Source: Bradyrhizobium sp. RP6
GTDB taxonomy: Bacteria > Pseudomonadota > Alphaproteobacteria > Rhizobiales > Xanthobacteraceae
Length of the DNA stretch: 64,000 bases
Assembly (NCBI RefSeq): GCF_003837805.1
Contig: NZ_RQIT01000008.1
Coordinates: 186,001-250,000 of the forward strand
Reading direction: 5' to 3'
Shown: piece by piece, positions 28,014 through 36,333 of the stretch
Numbering within the stretch: the first letter of the stretch is position 1
Layout of the letters: the number at the start of each line of letters is the position of its first letter
Notes under the pieces: model-generated
What the model was told of the DNA's origin: nothing
The model's database searches: none
The model's input: only the letters and a program-made list of their open reading frames with translations
Position numbers and translations under genes: made by a program

Positions 28014-29405
28014 ATGCACAGCCCAAATCCAGACATGTCTCAGCTATTCGCGGACCGTCAGGCCCAGCGCAGCACCCTGCATAACCGATATCTCAACGAG
28101 CAGTTCGTCCGGGTTCTCAAGACCATCGGCTACGATGTCGGCTTCCAGAAGGGCCAGGGGCAGTACCTGTACGATCGCGACGGCGCTCGCTACCTTGACC
28201 TGTTGTCCGGCTTTGGCGTGTTTGCGATCGGGCGCAATCATCCTGTCATGCGCGATGCGCTCAAGAGCGTGCTCGATGCCGATCTGCCCAACCTCGTCCA
28301 GTTCGACGTCTCGACGCTCGCCGGCGTGCTGGCCGAACGGCTGCTGAAATACGTTCCCTATCTCGACAAGGCGTTCTTCGCCAATTCCGGCGCGGAATGC
28401 GTCGAAGCCGCGATCAAATTCGCGCGTGGCGCGACCGGCCGTCCCGGCATCGTCTATTGCGCCCACGGCTACCACGGCCTGACCTATGGCGCGCTGTCGC
28501 TGACCGGCGACTCGAACTTCCGCACCGGATTCGAGCCGCTGTTGCCGGGCTGCACCCCGGTCCCGTTCAACGATCTGGCCGCGCTGGAAAAGGCCCTGGC
28601 CTCGCGCGAGGTTGCGGCCTTCGTCGTCGAGCCGATCCAGGGCAAGGGCGTCAACATGCCCACGGACGAGTTCCTGCCCGGCGCGGCCGCACTCTGCAAG
28701 AAGTACGGCACGCTGTTCGTCGCCGACGAGATCCAGACCGGCATGGGCCGCACCGGCCGCTTCCTCGCGGTCGAGCACTGGAATGTCGAGCCCGACATGG
28801 TGCTGCTGTCGAAGTCGCTGTCGGGCGGCCACGTGCCGGTCGGCGCCGTGCTGACGCGCAAGAGCATCTTCGACAAGATCTTCAACCAGATGGACCGCGC
28901 GGTGGTGCACGGCTCCACCTTCTCCAAGAACGACCTCGCCATGGCCGCGGGCATCGCCACGCTCGACGTCATGGAATCGGAGAAGCTGATCGATGCGGCC
29001 GCCAAGCGCGGCGCCGAGCTGCGCCTCGCGCTGACGCGCATGGTGCCGGGCTACGAGTTGCTCAAGGAAGTCCGCGGCAAGGGCTTGATGATCGGCATCG
29101 AATTCGGCCCCCCGAAGTCGCTGCGCCTGCGGGCCTCCTGGAACGTGCTGGAGACCGCCAACAAGGGCCTGTTCTGCCAGCTCATCACCGTGCCCCTGTT
29201 CAAGGATCACAAGATCCTGACGCAAGTTGCCGGCCACGGCAGCCACACCATCAAGCTCTTGCCTCCACTCACCATCACCGAGGAAGATTGCGCCTGGATC
29301 GAGCGCGCCTTTGACGACGTCATCGCGGGCAGCCACAAGGTCCCAGGCGCGATCTGGTCGCTCGGCAAGACGCTGGTGGACAACGCGGTAAGAAGGTCGG
29401 CCTGA
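28014..29405 (+). CDS. hpnO: Hopanoid aminotransferase HpnO
   Basis: A 463-residue class III PLP aminotransferase. The motifs AFFANSGAECVEAAIKFAR, CAHGYHGLTYGALS, VEPIQGKGVNMP and FVADEIQTGMGRTG are intact, and LLSKSLSGGHVPVGAVL supplies the PLP lysine at residue 267. The position directly after hpnN and the family identify it as HpnO, which aminates ribosylhopane to aminobacteriohopanetriol. A different ornithine-type substrate cannot be excluded on sequence alone. It is monocistronic; its nearest neighbours face away or converge. Confidence 0.9.
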   Translation: MHSPNPDMSQLFADRQAQRSTLHNRYLNEQFVRVLKTIGYDVGFQKGQGQYLYDRDGARYLDLLSGFGVFAIGRNHPVMRDALKSVLDADLPNLVQFDVSTLAGVLAERLLKYVPYLDKAFFANSGAECVEAAIKFARGATGRPGIVYCAHGYHGLTYGALSLTGDSNFRTGFEPLLPGCTPVPFNDLAALEKALASREVAAFVVEPIQGKGVNMPTDEFLPGAAALCKKYGTLFVADEIQTGMGRTGRFLAVEHWNVEPDMVLLSKSLSGGHVPVGAVLTRKSIFDKIFNQMDRAVVHGSTFSKNDLAMAAGIATLDVMESEKLIDAAAKRGAELRLALTRMVPGYELLKEVRGKGLMIGIEFGPPKSLRLRASWNVLETANKGLFCQLITVPLFKDHKILTQVAGHGSHTIKLLPPLTITEEDCAWIERAFDDVIAGSHKVPGAIWSLGKTLVDNAVRRSA

Positions 29406-29437
29406 TTTTCGGCCAAGCCATCTCGGCATTCGTCGTT

Positions 29438-29452
29438 GTCATTCGCAATGAC
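29438..29452. repeat. Short hairpin after hpnO
   Basis: GTCATT and AATGAC flank a three-base loop in the gap between the convergent hpnO and anti-sigma genes. The core matches the ends of the larger repeat at 46017-46139, so this may be a remnant of that family. There is no T run to make it a clear terminator. Confidence 0.4.
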
Positions 29453-29466
29453 GTTGCGGGCTGAAT

Positions 29467-30234
29467 CTACCCCTCCACATTCGCCTTCATTGCCGCCTCG
29501 AACTTCTCGACAAACTCGGCGAGCTCGTCGGCGCCGATATCGCTGACGGCCCAGAAATTCAGGCCGCGCTCGCCCCAGCGGCGGCAGTTGAAGCCCTGCA
29601 TGGTCTGGGTCTTCGGCGGCCGGTGCTCGGTGCTCGCGGTTTGCGACACGAACAGATTGATCACGTGTTGCCGGCGCTTGTAGACGACGGCACCGAGGGC
29701 GCGGGCGTCGATATAGTCGAGCCGGCCGCCGACCAGCGTAAACCCTTGTGCGGTGAGGTCGATCACCGGCGGGGCGACGTCGAGCTTGCCGTTGAACCAG
29801 GGCTTGACGGTGTGCTGGTCGGTCGAGACCACGTCCGTGAGGTGGCCGGCCTGGAGCGAGCGCAGATGCGCGGAGACGACCTCCGACAGGATGCGCTGCT
29901 GGTCGTCCTGGCGCAGCACCACGACGACGATTCCGGTGGCGGCGAGCGCGGAGACGGCCGAGCCCATCGCAAAACCGCGCAGCACGGAGCGGCGGCTCGG
30001 CTGCTGGCGCTGCGGCTGCGGCAGCGAGGCTTCGATGCGAGCACGCAAGTCCGCCGGCGCGGTGTAGCGCAAATTGGTGTCGGCGAGCACGCGCTGCATC
30101 TCGCGCTGGGCGGCAAACTCGGCGGCGCAGTCCGGGCAGCTTGCGATATGCGCTTCGACCTCGCGCGCGTGGCCGGCGTCGAGCTCGTTGTCGAGCAGCG
30201 CGTGAAGCAGGATCCTTGCTTCGTCGCAGGTCAT
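29467..30234 (-). CDS. Zinc-finger anti-sigma factor
   Basis: A 255-residue membrane-anchored anti-sigma factor. The cytoplasmic N-terminus carries the ZAS zinc motif: Cys3, His29, Cys33 and Cys36 (VEAHIASCPDCAAEF). A single membrane helix lies near residues 88-108 (GFAMGSAVSALAATGIVVVV), followed by a periplasmic domain with HVINLFVSQT and NCRRWGERGLNFWAVSD. It overlaps the end of the sigma gene by four bases, the usual arrangement for a sigma and its inhibitor. It should hold the sigma factor at the membrane until an envelope or redox signal releases it. Confidence 0.88.
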   Translation of the reverse strand: MTCDEARILLHALLDNELDAGHAREVEAHIASCPDCAAEFAAQREMQRVLADTNLRYTAPADLRARIEASLPQPQRQQPSRRSVLRGFAMGSAVSALAATGIVVVVLRQDDQQRILSEVVSAHLRSLQAGHLTDVVSTDQHTVKPWFNGKLDVAPPVIDLTAQGFTLVGGRLDYIDARALGAVVYKRRQHVINLFVSQTASTEHRPPKTQTMQGFNCRRWGERGLNFWAVSDIGADELAEFVEKFEAAMKANVEG

Positions 30235-30779
30235 TTCGCTTGCTCCTCTTCCGCCGTCCAGGCCGCGCGCAGCATGGCGCGGGCGCGGGCGAGGCGGGAC
30301 ATCACGGTGCCGACGGGGACGCCGACGGCCTCGGCGATTTCACGATAAGACAGGTTGTTGATCTCGCGCAGCACGAAGGTTTCCCTGAACGGTTCGGCGA
30401 GCGCGTCGATCAGCCTGCGGATCGCGCCGGCATCGCGGCTGCGCAGCACTTCGGTCTCGGGGCTCGTCTCGGCCTCCTGCCAGAGCGGCGTCTGCTCGGC
30501 GGCGCCGGGCGTGCCCTCGATCGCGCTGGGCCGGTGCGCGCGGCGTGCGTATTCGGCGTTGCAGACGTTGCGCAGGATCGCGAACAGCCAGGGCTTCATC
30601 GCCGGGCCGCGGTAGCTGTCAAAATGCTTCAGCGCGCGCAGATAGCATTCCTGCACCGCGTCCTCGGCGTCGGAAGCATCGCGCAACAGATAGCGCGCGA
30701 GCGTGTAGACGTCGTCGAGATAGGGCAGCGCCGCTTCGCGGAAGCGCTGTGCCTTCTGCACATCGTCGGTGGCCGGCAT
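30231..30779 (-). CDS. ECF RNA polymerase sigma factor
   Basis: A 182-residue ECF sigma factor. Region 2 reads YLDDVYTLARYLLRDASDAEDAVQECYLRALKHFDSYRG and KPWLFAILRNVCNAEYARR; region 4 reads LIDALAEPFRETFVLREINNLSYREIAEAVGVPVGTVMSRLARAR. The ATG at 30779 has GAGGAG upstream and gives the usual length; the open frame up to 30896 would overlap the cupredoxin gene. It is cotranscribed with its anti-sigma factor and lies 109 bases after the cupredoxin gene. Its regulon probably includes this operon, by analogy with other ECF units. Confidence 0.92.
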   Translation of the reverse strand: MPATDDVQKAQRFREAALPYLDDVYTLARYLLRDASDAEDAVQECYLRALKHFDSYRGPAMKPWLFAILRNVCNAEYARRAHRPSAIEGTPGAAEQTPLWQEAETSPETEVLRSRDAGAIRRLIDALAEPFRETFVLREINNLSYREIAEAVGVPVGTVMSRLARARAMLRAAWTAEEEQAK

Positions 30780-30888
30780 CGCTCCTCGCTTTGCCTCTGT
30801 TTCTTGTTTTGCCGTGATCGAAGGCGCACGCGCCCGGCCGGCGTGGGGCCACCGGCCGGGCAGGACGTTGATGCCTTGGGTGGAGACG

Positions 30889-31224
30889 TTACTCAACCTT
30901 GATAATCCCCGTCATGTGCGGGTGCAGCGAACAAAAATATTCGTAGTCTCCTGCATTGGTGAAGGTGAAGGAGAACTTGTCGTCGGTGTCCAGGGTCTTG
31001 GACCTGAACTTGCCGGCAGACACGATGGTGTGCGGGATGTCGTCCCGGTTGGTCCAGGTCACGGTGGCGCCGACCTTGATCTTGAGCTCGGCCGGCTGGA
31101 ACACGAAATTGTCGATGTGGATTTCCAGGTCGTCGGCGCGGGCTTTTGTTGCGGGCAACAGCACAGCCGCGGCCAAAGCGAGACCGAGGTCGACACCGAA
31201 GTCGCGGCGATTGAGTGTCTTCAT
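30889..31224 (-). CDS. Cupredoxin-domain protein with a twin-arginine leader
   Basis: A 111-residue exported blue-copper-type protein. The N-terminus MKTLNRRDFGVDLG has a twin-arginine motif and cleavage near ATKARA. The mature domain has the copper ligands in amicyanin/pseudoazurin order: His in DIPHTIV, then Cys, His and Met in YFCSLHPHMTG. It could transfer electrons or bind copper in the periplasm. It begins 19 bases after the metallophosphoesterase stop and is followed by an ECF sigma gene, suggesting one operon. No redox partner is encoded nearby. Confidence 0.88.
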   Translation of the reverse strand: MKTLNRRDFGVDLGLALAAAVLLPATKARADDLEIHIDNFVFQPAELKIKVGATVTWTNRDDIPHTIVSAGKFRSKTLDTDDKFSFTFTNAGDYEYFCSLHPHMTGIIKVE

Positions 31225-31243
31225 TGTCTGCTTCCGTTCAGCC

Positions 31244-32188
31244 TTAGCCTTGCAGCGGCGTGTCGATGATCGCGAGCCGCTGCTCGTTCTGCTTGAAGTT
31301 GATGCTGGCGACGCCGAGCATGGAACGGAGCTTTGCGTCCTCGACCTTCATCGGACCGGGCGAGGGCGCTGTTCCCGGCGCCGGCTGCGGGAAGGCGGTC
31401 GAGCGCGCCGTGTGAAAGGTGACGTTGCCTTCGACCTTCTGCATCACCTGGTGGATGTGGCCGTTCAGCACGGTGACCGAGCCAAAACCCTTGACGTATT
31501 CGAGCGCGCGGCCGCCGTCCTCGGTGCCCCAGCCCCATTCCGGATAGACGGTCCAGAGCGGGATATGAGCGAACAGCACGATCGGCGTCGATTTCGACTT
31601 GCCGCGCAGATCGTCCTCGAGCCAGGCGAGCTGCTCGGCGCCGAGATTGCCGAGGCCGCCGGCCTTGAGATCGACGACGTTGACGAGGCCGACGAAGTGC
31701 ACGCCGCCGGCATCGAACGAATACCAGCCCTGGCCCCTGGTGCCGCGGCCGTAGCGCTCGCGATAAAGTTTCACGTCCTCGTCGAGGAAATCGTGCTCGC
31801 CCGGTACGTAGTGCACGTCGAGCTTGCTCTGCGAGATGATGCGATCGGCATTATCGAACTCGGCGGCTTTCGATAGATGGGTGATGTCGCCGGTGTGAAT
31901 CATGAAGGAAGGCTTGGTCGGCATCGCGTTGATCTTGCTGACGGCCTCCTCCAGCGTGCCGAGCGCGTTGGGATTGGCCGGCTTGTCGAAGCCGACATGG
32001 CTGTCGCTGATCTGGAGGAAGCTCATGCCGGGCGCCACCGCGTTCGCGGCTTGCGCGGAATCGATGATGCCGAGCGAGCGCGGCACGCCGCCCGTGACAG
32101 TCCAGAGCACCCCGGTGCCAGCCCAGGTCATGCATTCCAGCACCTTGCGGCGGCTGACGCCGTCATCCCCGTGATCTTGTCCGCTCAT
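31244..32188 (-). CDS. Tat-type metallophosphoesterase
   Basis: A 314-residue calcineurin-like phosphoesterase. The leader has the twin-arginine motif SRRKVLE at residues 12-18. The metal-site motifs follow in order: ISDSHVGF, HTGDITH, VPGEHDF (the usual GNHD has Glu in place of Asn), LFAHIPLW and LNGHIHQ. It would hydrolyse a phosphoester outside the cytoplasm; the substrate is unknown. It heads a leftward unit with a cupredoxin, an ECF sigma factor and an anti-sigma factor. The C-terminal part with PAPGTAPSPGPM is a flexible loop. Confidence 0.87.
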   Translation of the reverse strand: MSGQDHGDDGVSRRKVLECMTWAGTGVLWTVTGGVPRSLGIIDSAQAANAVAPGMSFLQISDSHVGFDKPANPNALGTLEEAVSKINAMPTKPSFMIHTGDITHLSKAAEFDNADRIISQSKLDVHYVPGEHDFLDEDVKLYRERYGRGTRGQGWYSFDAGGVHFVGLVNVVDLKAGGLGNLGAEQLAWLEDDLRGKSKSTPIVLFAHIPLWTVYPEWGWGTEDGGRALEYVKGFGSVTVLNGHIHQVMQKVEGNVTFHTARSTAFPQPAPGTAPSPGPMKVEDAKLRSMLGVASINFKQNEQRLAIIDTPLQG

Positions 32189-32290
32189 CGCGCATCTCCA
32201 CGTCGCCCGGAATTGGGCTGCGGGGAGGTGATCGAGGCACGGGCGGGTTTATTCCATGGTGGGATGACGATTTCGTGAGGTGGGAGGATC

Positions 32291-32360
32291 TGTAGCCCGC
32301 ATGGAGGGAAGCGAGGTACGGGAGGCGCCTGCCCCGGATTGCGCTCGCTCCAGGGCTACG
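32291..32360. repeat. Palindromic repeat overlapping the hydrolase stop codon
   Basis: GTAGCCC at 32292-32298 and GGGCTAC at 32353-32359 form the ends, with imperfectly paired GGAGGGAAGCGAG and CTCGCTCC inside. This type of element is common in Bradyrhizobium intergenic regions. The stop codon of the leftward hydrolase (32356-32358) is part of its right end. Confidence 0.6.
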
Positions 32361-33240
32361 AACCGGAGTTCGCCAGGATTGCCTCGACCACGCGCTCCGG
32401 CACTTCCTGCGCCACGCAGTGCCCGACTTCCTCGAAGGCCAGGGTGCTGACCCGCGGAATCAGGGTCGCGGCGCGTCGCGCCATCTCCTTGTAGATCGGC
32501 CCCGACTTCGCGGCGGTCGTGATGCGCACCGGGCAATTGATCTCGGTGAGCGCGGAAAACGGGTTGCCGCGGGCATCGCCAACATAGACCTGCTCCATGG
32601 CCTCATAGATCGGAAGCAGGATAGCGGATTCGATTTCGGGCATGCAGCAGAGCCGGACGCGGCCGTCGTCGAGCCGCGTGAAGCCGTGGTGTACATAGGC
32701 CCATAGCGACGTCTCGGTCCAATCCGCGAACGCCGGCGCTTCGCGGTAGCGCGCGAATACGGCATCTGCGCTGTCGAATTCAGCCCGCCGGCGCAGCGTG
32801 CCCTGCACGCGGGCGAGGGATTCCTCGCTCAAATCCCCGGAGCGCGCCGTGCGCGGATCCATGACCGTCGGCTCCATCACGAACAGGCGTGTGAAGCATC
32901 CCGGCCGCATTTTTGCTGCCAGCAGCAGGTCGGTCGCGCCCGCGCTGTGGCCAATGCCGTAGATGTCGCGGAGATCGAGCGCATCGATCACCCGGCAGAC
33001 GTCGTCGGCGTAATCCAGGAAGTGATAAGCGCCGGGCTTGTGGCTGGCGCCGTGGCCGCGGCGGTCGAGCGCGTAGACGGTGTAGGTCAATGCAAGCTCT
33101 CGCGCGACCTCGTCCCAGACATCGGCCACGAAGCCGGTGCCATGCAGGAGCAACGCGGGCGGCCTGCCGCTCTCGCCCCATTGCAATATGGCGATCTGCG
33201 CGTTGGCCGGGCCGATGGAAAAACGGTGCGGATTGATCAT
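32356..33240 (-). CDS. Alpha/beta-hydrolase
   Basis: A 294-residue alpha/beta-hydrolase. The oxyanion motif is LLLHGTGFVADVWD, the nucleophile elbow is GIGHSAGATDL with a serine nucleophile, and EVGHCVAQEVPERV near the C-terminus carries the catalytic His. No signal peptide is present. The substrate is unknown; esterase, lactonase or C-C hydrolase are all possible. Its last codons and stop lie in a palindromic repeat. It is divergent from the M20 gene and follows the GMC oxidoreductase gene by 29 bases on the same strand, so both may belong to one catabolic unit. Confidence 0.82.
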   Translation of the reverse strand: MINPHRFSIGPANAQIAILQWGESGRPPALLLHGTGFVADVWDEVARELALTYTVYALDRRGHGASHKPGAYHFLDYADDVCRVIDALDLRDIYGIGHSAGATDLLLAAKMRPGCFTRLFVMEPTVMDPRTARSGDLSEESLARVQGTLRRRAEFDSADAVFARYREAPAFADWTETSLWAYVHHGFTRLDDGRVRLCCMPEIESAILLPIYEAMEQVYVGDARGNPFSALTEINCPVRITTAAKSGPIYKEMARRAATLIPRVSTLAFEEVGHCVAQEVPERVVEAILANSGS

Positions 33241-33269
33241 GGGTGAAGTAGTGATGCGCTACGGGTTGA

Positions 33270-34889
33270 CTACTTCGCGTCCTCCAGGATCATCGTGGCC
33301 CCTTTCTCCGCAATCATCGCCGTCGGCGTGTTGGTATTGCCCGAGGTGATGGTCGGCATGATCGAGGCATCGACGATGCGCAAGCTTCCGAGGCCGTAGA
33401 AGCGCAGGCGCTCGTCGACCACCGCCAAGGGATCGTTCGCCGCGCCCATCTTCGCCGTGCCGACGGGGTGAAAAATGGTGGTACCGATATCGCCGGCGGC
33501 CTTCGCCAACGAGGCGTCGTCATCGCCGACCGTCGGCCCCGGCAGATATTCGCTGGGCCGATATTTTGCCAGCGCCTTCTGCTGCATCAAGCGGCGCGTG
33601 GTGCGAATGGCGTCGGCGGCGACCTGGCGGTCGTCGTCGGTCGACAGGTAATTTGGCGCGATGATCGGCTTCTCATCAGGCGTTGTTGCGCGCAACCGCA
33701 CGGTGCCGCGCGAGGTCGGCTGCAGATTGCAGGCGCTGACGGTGATGGCGGGAAAGCGGTGCAGGGGATCGCCGAACTTGTCGAGCGAGAGCGGCTGCAC
33801 GTGAAACTGAATGTTGGCGCGGGCGCGCGTCGCATCCGAGCGTGTGAAGATGCCGAGCTGCGAAGGTGCCATGGTCAGAGGACCGCGGCGGCGGAAGGCG
33901 TAGTCGAGACCCATCAGGCCGCGGCGGAACAGGTTGTAATAGGTCTCGTTCAACGTACGGACGCCCTCGACCCTGTAGATCGCGCGCTGCTGGAGGTGAT
34001 CCTGCAGATTGCGCCCCACACCCGGCTTGTCCATGACGATGTCGATGCCGAGCGGCGACAGCCAGTCGGCCGGTCCGATGCCGGAGCGATGCAGCACCTG
34101 CACCGAGCCGATCGCGCCGGCCGAGAGCACCACCTCGCGTTTCGCGCGCGCCTCGACGATCTCGCCGTTCTGGATGAAGCGGACGCCGACGGCGCGGCCC
34201 TGCTCGACGACGAGGCGGTCGACCAGCACATGCTTCTCGAGCCGCAGATTGGGGCGGTTCAGTGCGGGCTTGAGGAAGCCGCGCGCCGAAGACCAGCGCC
34301 GGCCGCGCTTCTGGTTGACGTGGAAATAGCTCGTGCCTTCGTTGTCGCCGGTGTTGAAATCCGGGATGCGCTTGATACCCATCTCCTCGGCGGCATCGCC
34401 GACGGCGTCGAGAATGGCCCAGGACAGCCGCGGCGCCTCGATGCGCCAGCCGCCGCCGGCGCCGTGATGCTCGCTGGCTCCGAGGAAGTGGTCTTCCAGA
34501 CGCTTGAACAACGGCAGCACGTCGTCATAGCCCCAGCCGGTCAGCCCAAGCTGGCGCCAATGATCGTAATCGGCGGCCTGTCCGCGCATCGAGATCATGG
34601 CATTGATCGCCGAGCAGCCGCCGATCACCTTGCCGCGGGGATAGGCGAGCGCGCGGCCGTTCAGGCCGGGCTCCGCCTCGGTCTTGAACATCCAGTCGGA
34701 GCGGGGATTGCCGATCGCGAAGAGATAGCCGACCGGGATGTGGAACCAGATCCAATTGTCGTCGCCGCCGGCTTCCAGGATGAGCACGCGGTTGTTGCGA
34801 TCGGCCGAGAGCCGGTTGGCGACGATGCAGCCGGCCGTGCCGGCCCCCACGACGATGTAGTCAAACTCACCTTCGAGCCGCCTTGGCAT
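33270..34889 (-). CDS. GMC-family FAD oxidoreductase
   Basis: A 539-residue glucose-methanol-choline oxidoreductase, resembling choline and alcohol dehydrogenases. The FAD motif DYIVVGAGTAGCIVANRLSA is near the N-terminus, then GGCSAINAMISMRGQAADYD and the signature VVLSAGAIGSVQVLHRSGIGP. The catalytic His lies in IFHPVGTAKMG, with SGNTNTPTAMIAEKGA following. The ATG at 34889 starts the conserved region; the frame runs to 34964 through a repeat that yields the peptide MAGLVPI, which is not part of the protein. It oxidises an alcohol or similar substrate, identity unknown. Confidence 0.9.
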   Translation of the reverse strand: MPRRLEGEFDYIVVGAGTAGCIVANRLSADRNNRVLILEAGGDDNWIWFHIPVGYLFAIGNPRSDWMFKTEAEPGLNGRALAYPRGKVIGGCSAINAMISMRGQAADYDHWRQLGLTGWGYDDVLPLFKRLEDHFLGASEHHGAGGGWRIEAPRLSWAILDAVGDAAEEMGIKRIPDFNTGDNEGTSYFHVNQKRGRRWSSARGFLKPALNRPNLRLEKHVLVDRLVVEQGRAVGVRFIQNGEIVEARAKREVVLSAGAIGSVQVLHRSGIGPADWLSPLGIDIVMDKPGVGRNLQDHLQQRAIYRVEGVRTLNETYYNLFRRGLMGLDYAFRRRGPLTMAPSQLGIFTRSDATRARANIQFHVQPLSLDKFGDPLHRFPAITVSACNLQPTSRGTVRLRATTPDEKPIIAPNYLSTDDDRQVAADAIRTTRRLMQQKALAKYRPSEYLPGPTVGDDDASLAKAAGDIGTTIFHPVGTAKMGAANDPLAVVDERLRFYGLGSLRIVDASIMPTITSGNTNTPTAMIAEKGATMILEDAK

Positions 34890-34944
34890 TCTGCTTCCAC
34901 CCGGATGGTCACTGTGCGTTCCGTCTAATAGGCAGACGCAGCGG

Positions 34945-34967
34945 ATCGGGACAAGCCCGGCCATGAC
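34945..34967. repeat. Fragment of a GC-rich palindromic repeat
   Basis: GATCGGGACAAGCCCGGCCATGACG matches one arm of the fuller element at 45119-45158 (core GGGACAAGCCCGGCCA). It lies upstream of the GMC gene and produces an artefactual N-terminal extension there. Confidence 0.45.
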
Positions 34968-35060
34968 GAGAGAACAGAGCTACCCCGGACCCTCCGCCGG
35001 TTGGGTGGACCGGCGCTTGCATGGTAGAGAGTCGTATTCCAACAAAGCTCGAGACCTTGC

Positions 35061-36230
35061 ATGCCTATCGTGAACCGCGTCGCCGACCTTCAGCCCGACA
35101 TCCAGGCCTGGCGGCGGGACATCCATGAGCACCCCGAGCTGCTGTACGACGTCCACCGCACCGCAGCATTCGTCGCGGATCGTCTGCGGGAGTTCGGCTG
35201 CGACGAGGTCGTGACCGGTCTCGGTCAGACCGGCGTGGTCGGAGTGATCAAGGGCAACAAGCCGGCCGGCGAAGGGCTCAAGGTGATCGGCATGCGTGCC
35301 GACATGGACGCGCTGCCGGTCGAGGAGCAGACCAATCTACCTTACGCCTCCAAGAGCCCCGGCAAGATGCACGCCTGCGGCCATGACGGCCATACTGCGA
35401 TGCTGCTAGGGGCCGCCCGCTATCTCGCCGAAACCCGCAACTTCGCCGGCGATGCGGTGGTGATCTTCCAGCCCGCCGAGGAGGGCGGCGCCGGCGGTGC
35501 GGCCATGGTCAAGGACGGCCTGATGGAACGCTTCGGCATCGACCAGGTCTACGGCATGCACAACGGGCCGGGCATCCCGATCGGCTCGTTCGCGATCCGC
35601 CCGGGTCCGATCATGGCAGCGACCGACGAGGTCGACATCATGATCGAGGGCGTCGGCGGCCACGCCGCGCGTCCGCACAAATGCGTCGATTCCGTGCTGG
35701 TCGGTGCGCAGGTGATCACGGCACTGCAGTCGATCGTCGCGCGCAGCGTCGATCCGCTTGAATCGGCCGTGATCTCGATCTGCGAATTCCACGCCGGCAA
35801 CGCCCGTAACGTCATTCCGCAGACCGCGACGCTGCGAGGCACGATCCGCACGCTGACGCCGGAGGTGCGCAAGCTGGTCGAGAAGCGCGTGCACGAAGTC
35901 GTGGCAGGCGTTGCGCAGATCACGGGCGCCAAGATCGACCTGCGCTACAAGCGCAATTATCCGGTCGTGAACAATCATGCGGCGGAGACCGAAGTGGCGC
36001 GGCGCGTCGCCGAGCAGGTCGCGGGCGAGGCCAATGTGCACGACATGGCGCCGCTGATGGGCGGCGAGGATTTCGCCTACATGCTCGAAGCGCGGCCCGG
36101 CGCCTTCATCTTCTGCGGCAACGGCGACAGCGCCGGCTTGCATCACCCCGCCTACAATTTCAATGACGAGGCGATCGTCTACGGCACGTCCTACTGGGTC
36201 AAGCTGATCGAGGAATCGCTCGCGGCCTAA
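35061..36230 (+). CDS. M20-family amidohydrolase (hippurate-hydrolase-like)
   Basis: A 389-residue cytoplasmic metallopeptidase-fold protein. The metal site KMHACGHDGHTAML contains Cys106 and His108. The catalytic glutamates are in VIFQPAEEGGAGG, another ligand in EVDIMIEGVGGHAARPH, and the last in MGGEDFAYMLEARPGAF. This is the hippurate hydrolase/IAA-amino-acid hydrolase branch of M20. It cleaves an N-acyl amino acid; the acyl group is not known. A palindromic repeat lies directly after the stop and probably ends the transcript. Confidence 0.9.
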   Translation: MPIVNRVADLQPDIQAWRRDIHEHPELLYDVHRTAAFVADRLREFGCDEVVTGLGQTGVVGVIKGNKPAGEGLKVIGMRADMDALPVEEQTNLPYASKSPGKMHACGHDGHTAMLLGAARYLAETRNFAGDAVVIFQPAEEGGAGGAAMVKDGLMERFGIDQVYGMHNGPGIPIGSFAIRPGPIMAATDEVDIMIEGVGGHAARPHKCVDSVLVGAQVITALQSIVARSVDPLESAVISICEFHAGNARNVIPQTATLRGTIRTLTPEVRKLVEKRVHEVVAGVAQITGAKIDLRYKRNYPVVNNHAAETEVARRVAEQVAGEANVHDMAPLMGGEDFAYMLEARPGAFIFCGNGDSAGLHHPAYNFNDEAIVYGTSYWVKLIEESLAA

Positions 36231-36237
36231 CCACCGA

Positions 36238-36313
36238 CGTCATCCCGGGCGCCGGAGGCGAAGCCGGAATATCGAGATTCCGGGGTCGGCCCTGCGGCCG
36301 CCCCGGAATGACG
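36238..36313. repeat. Palindromic repeat after the amidohydrolase gene
   Basis: Outer arms CGTCATCCCGG and CCGGAATGACG enclose the inner hairpin CCGGAATATCGAGATTCCGG at 36264-36283. It fills the gap between two convergent genes and has the look of a multicopy intergenic element. Confidence 0.65.
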
Positions 36314-36333
36314 ACCTGAAAAGGGCCGGGACA

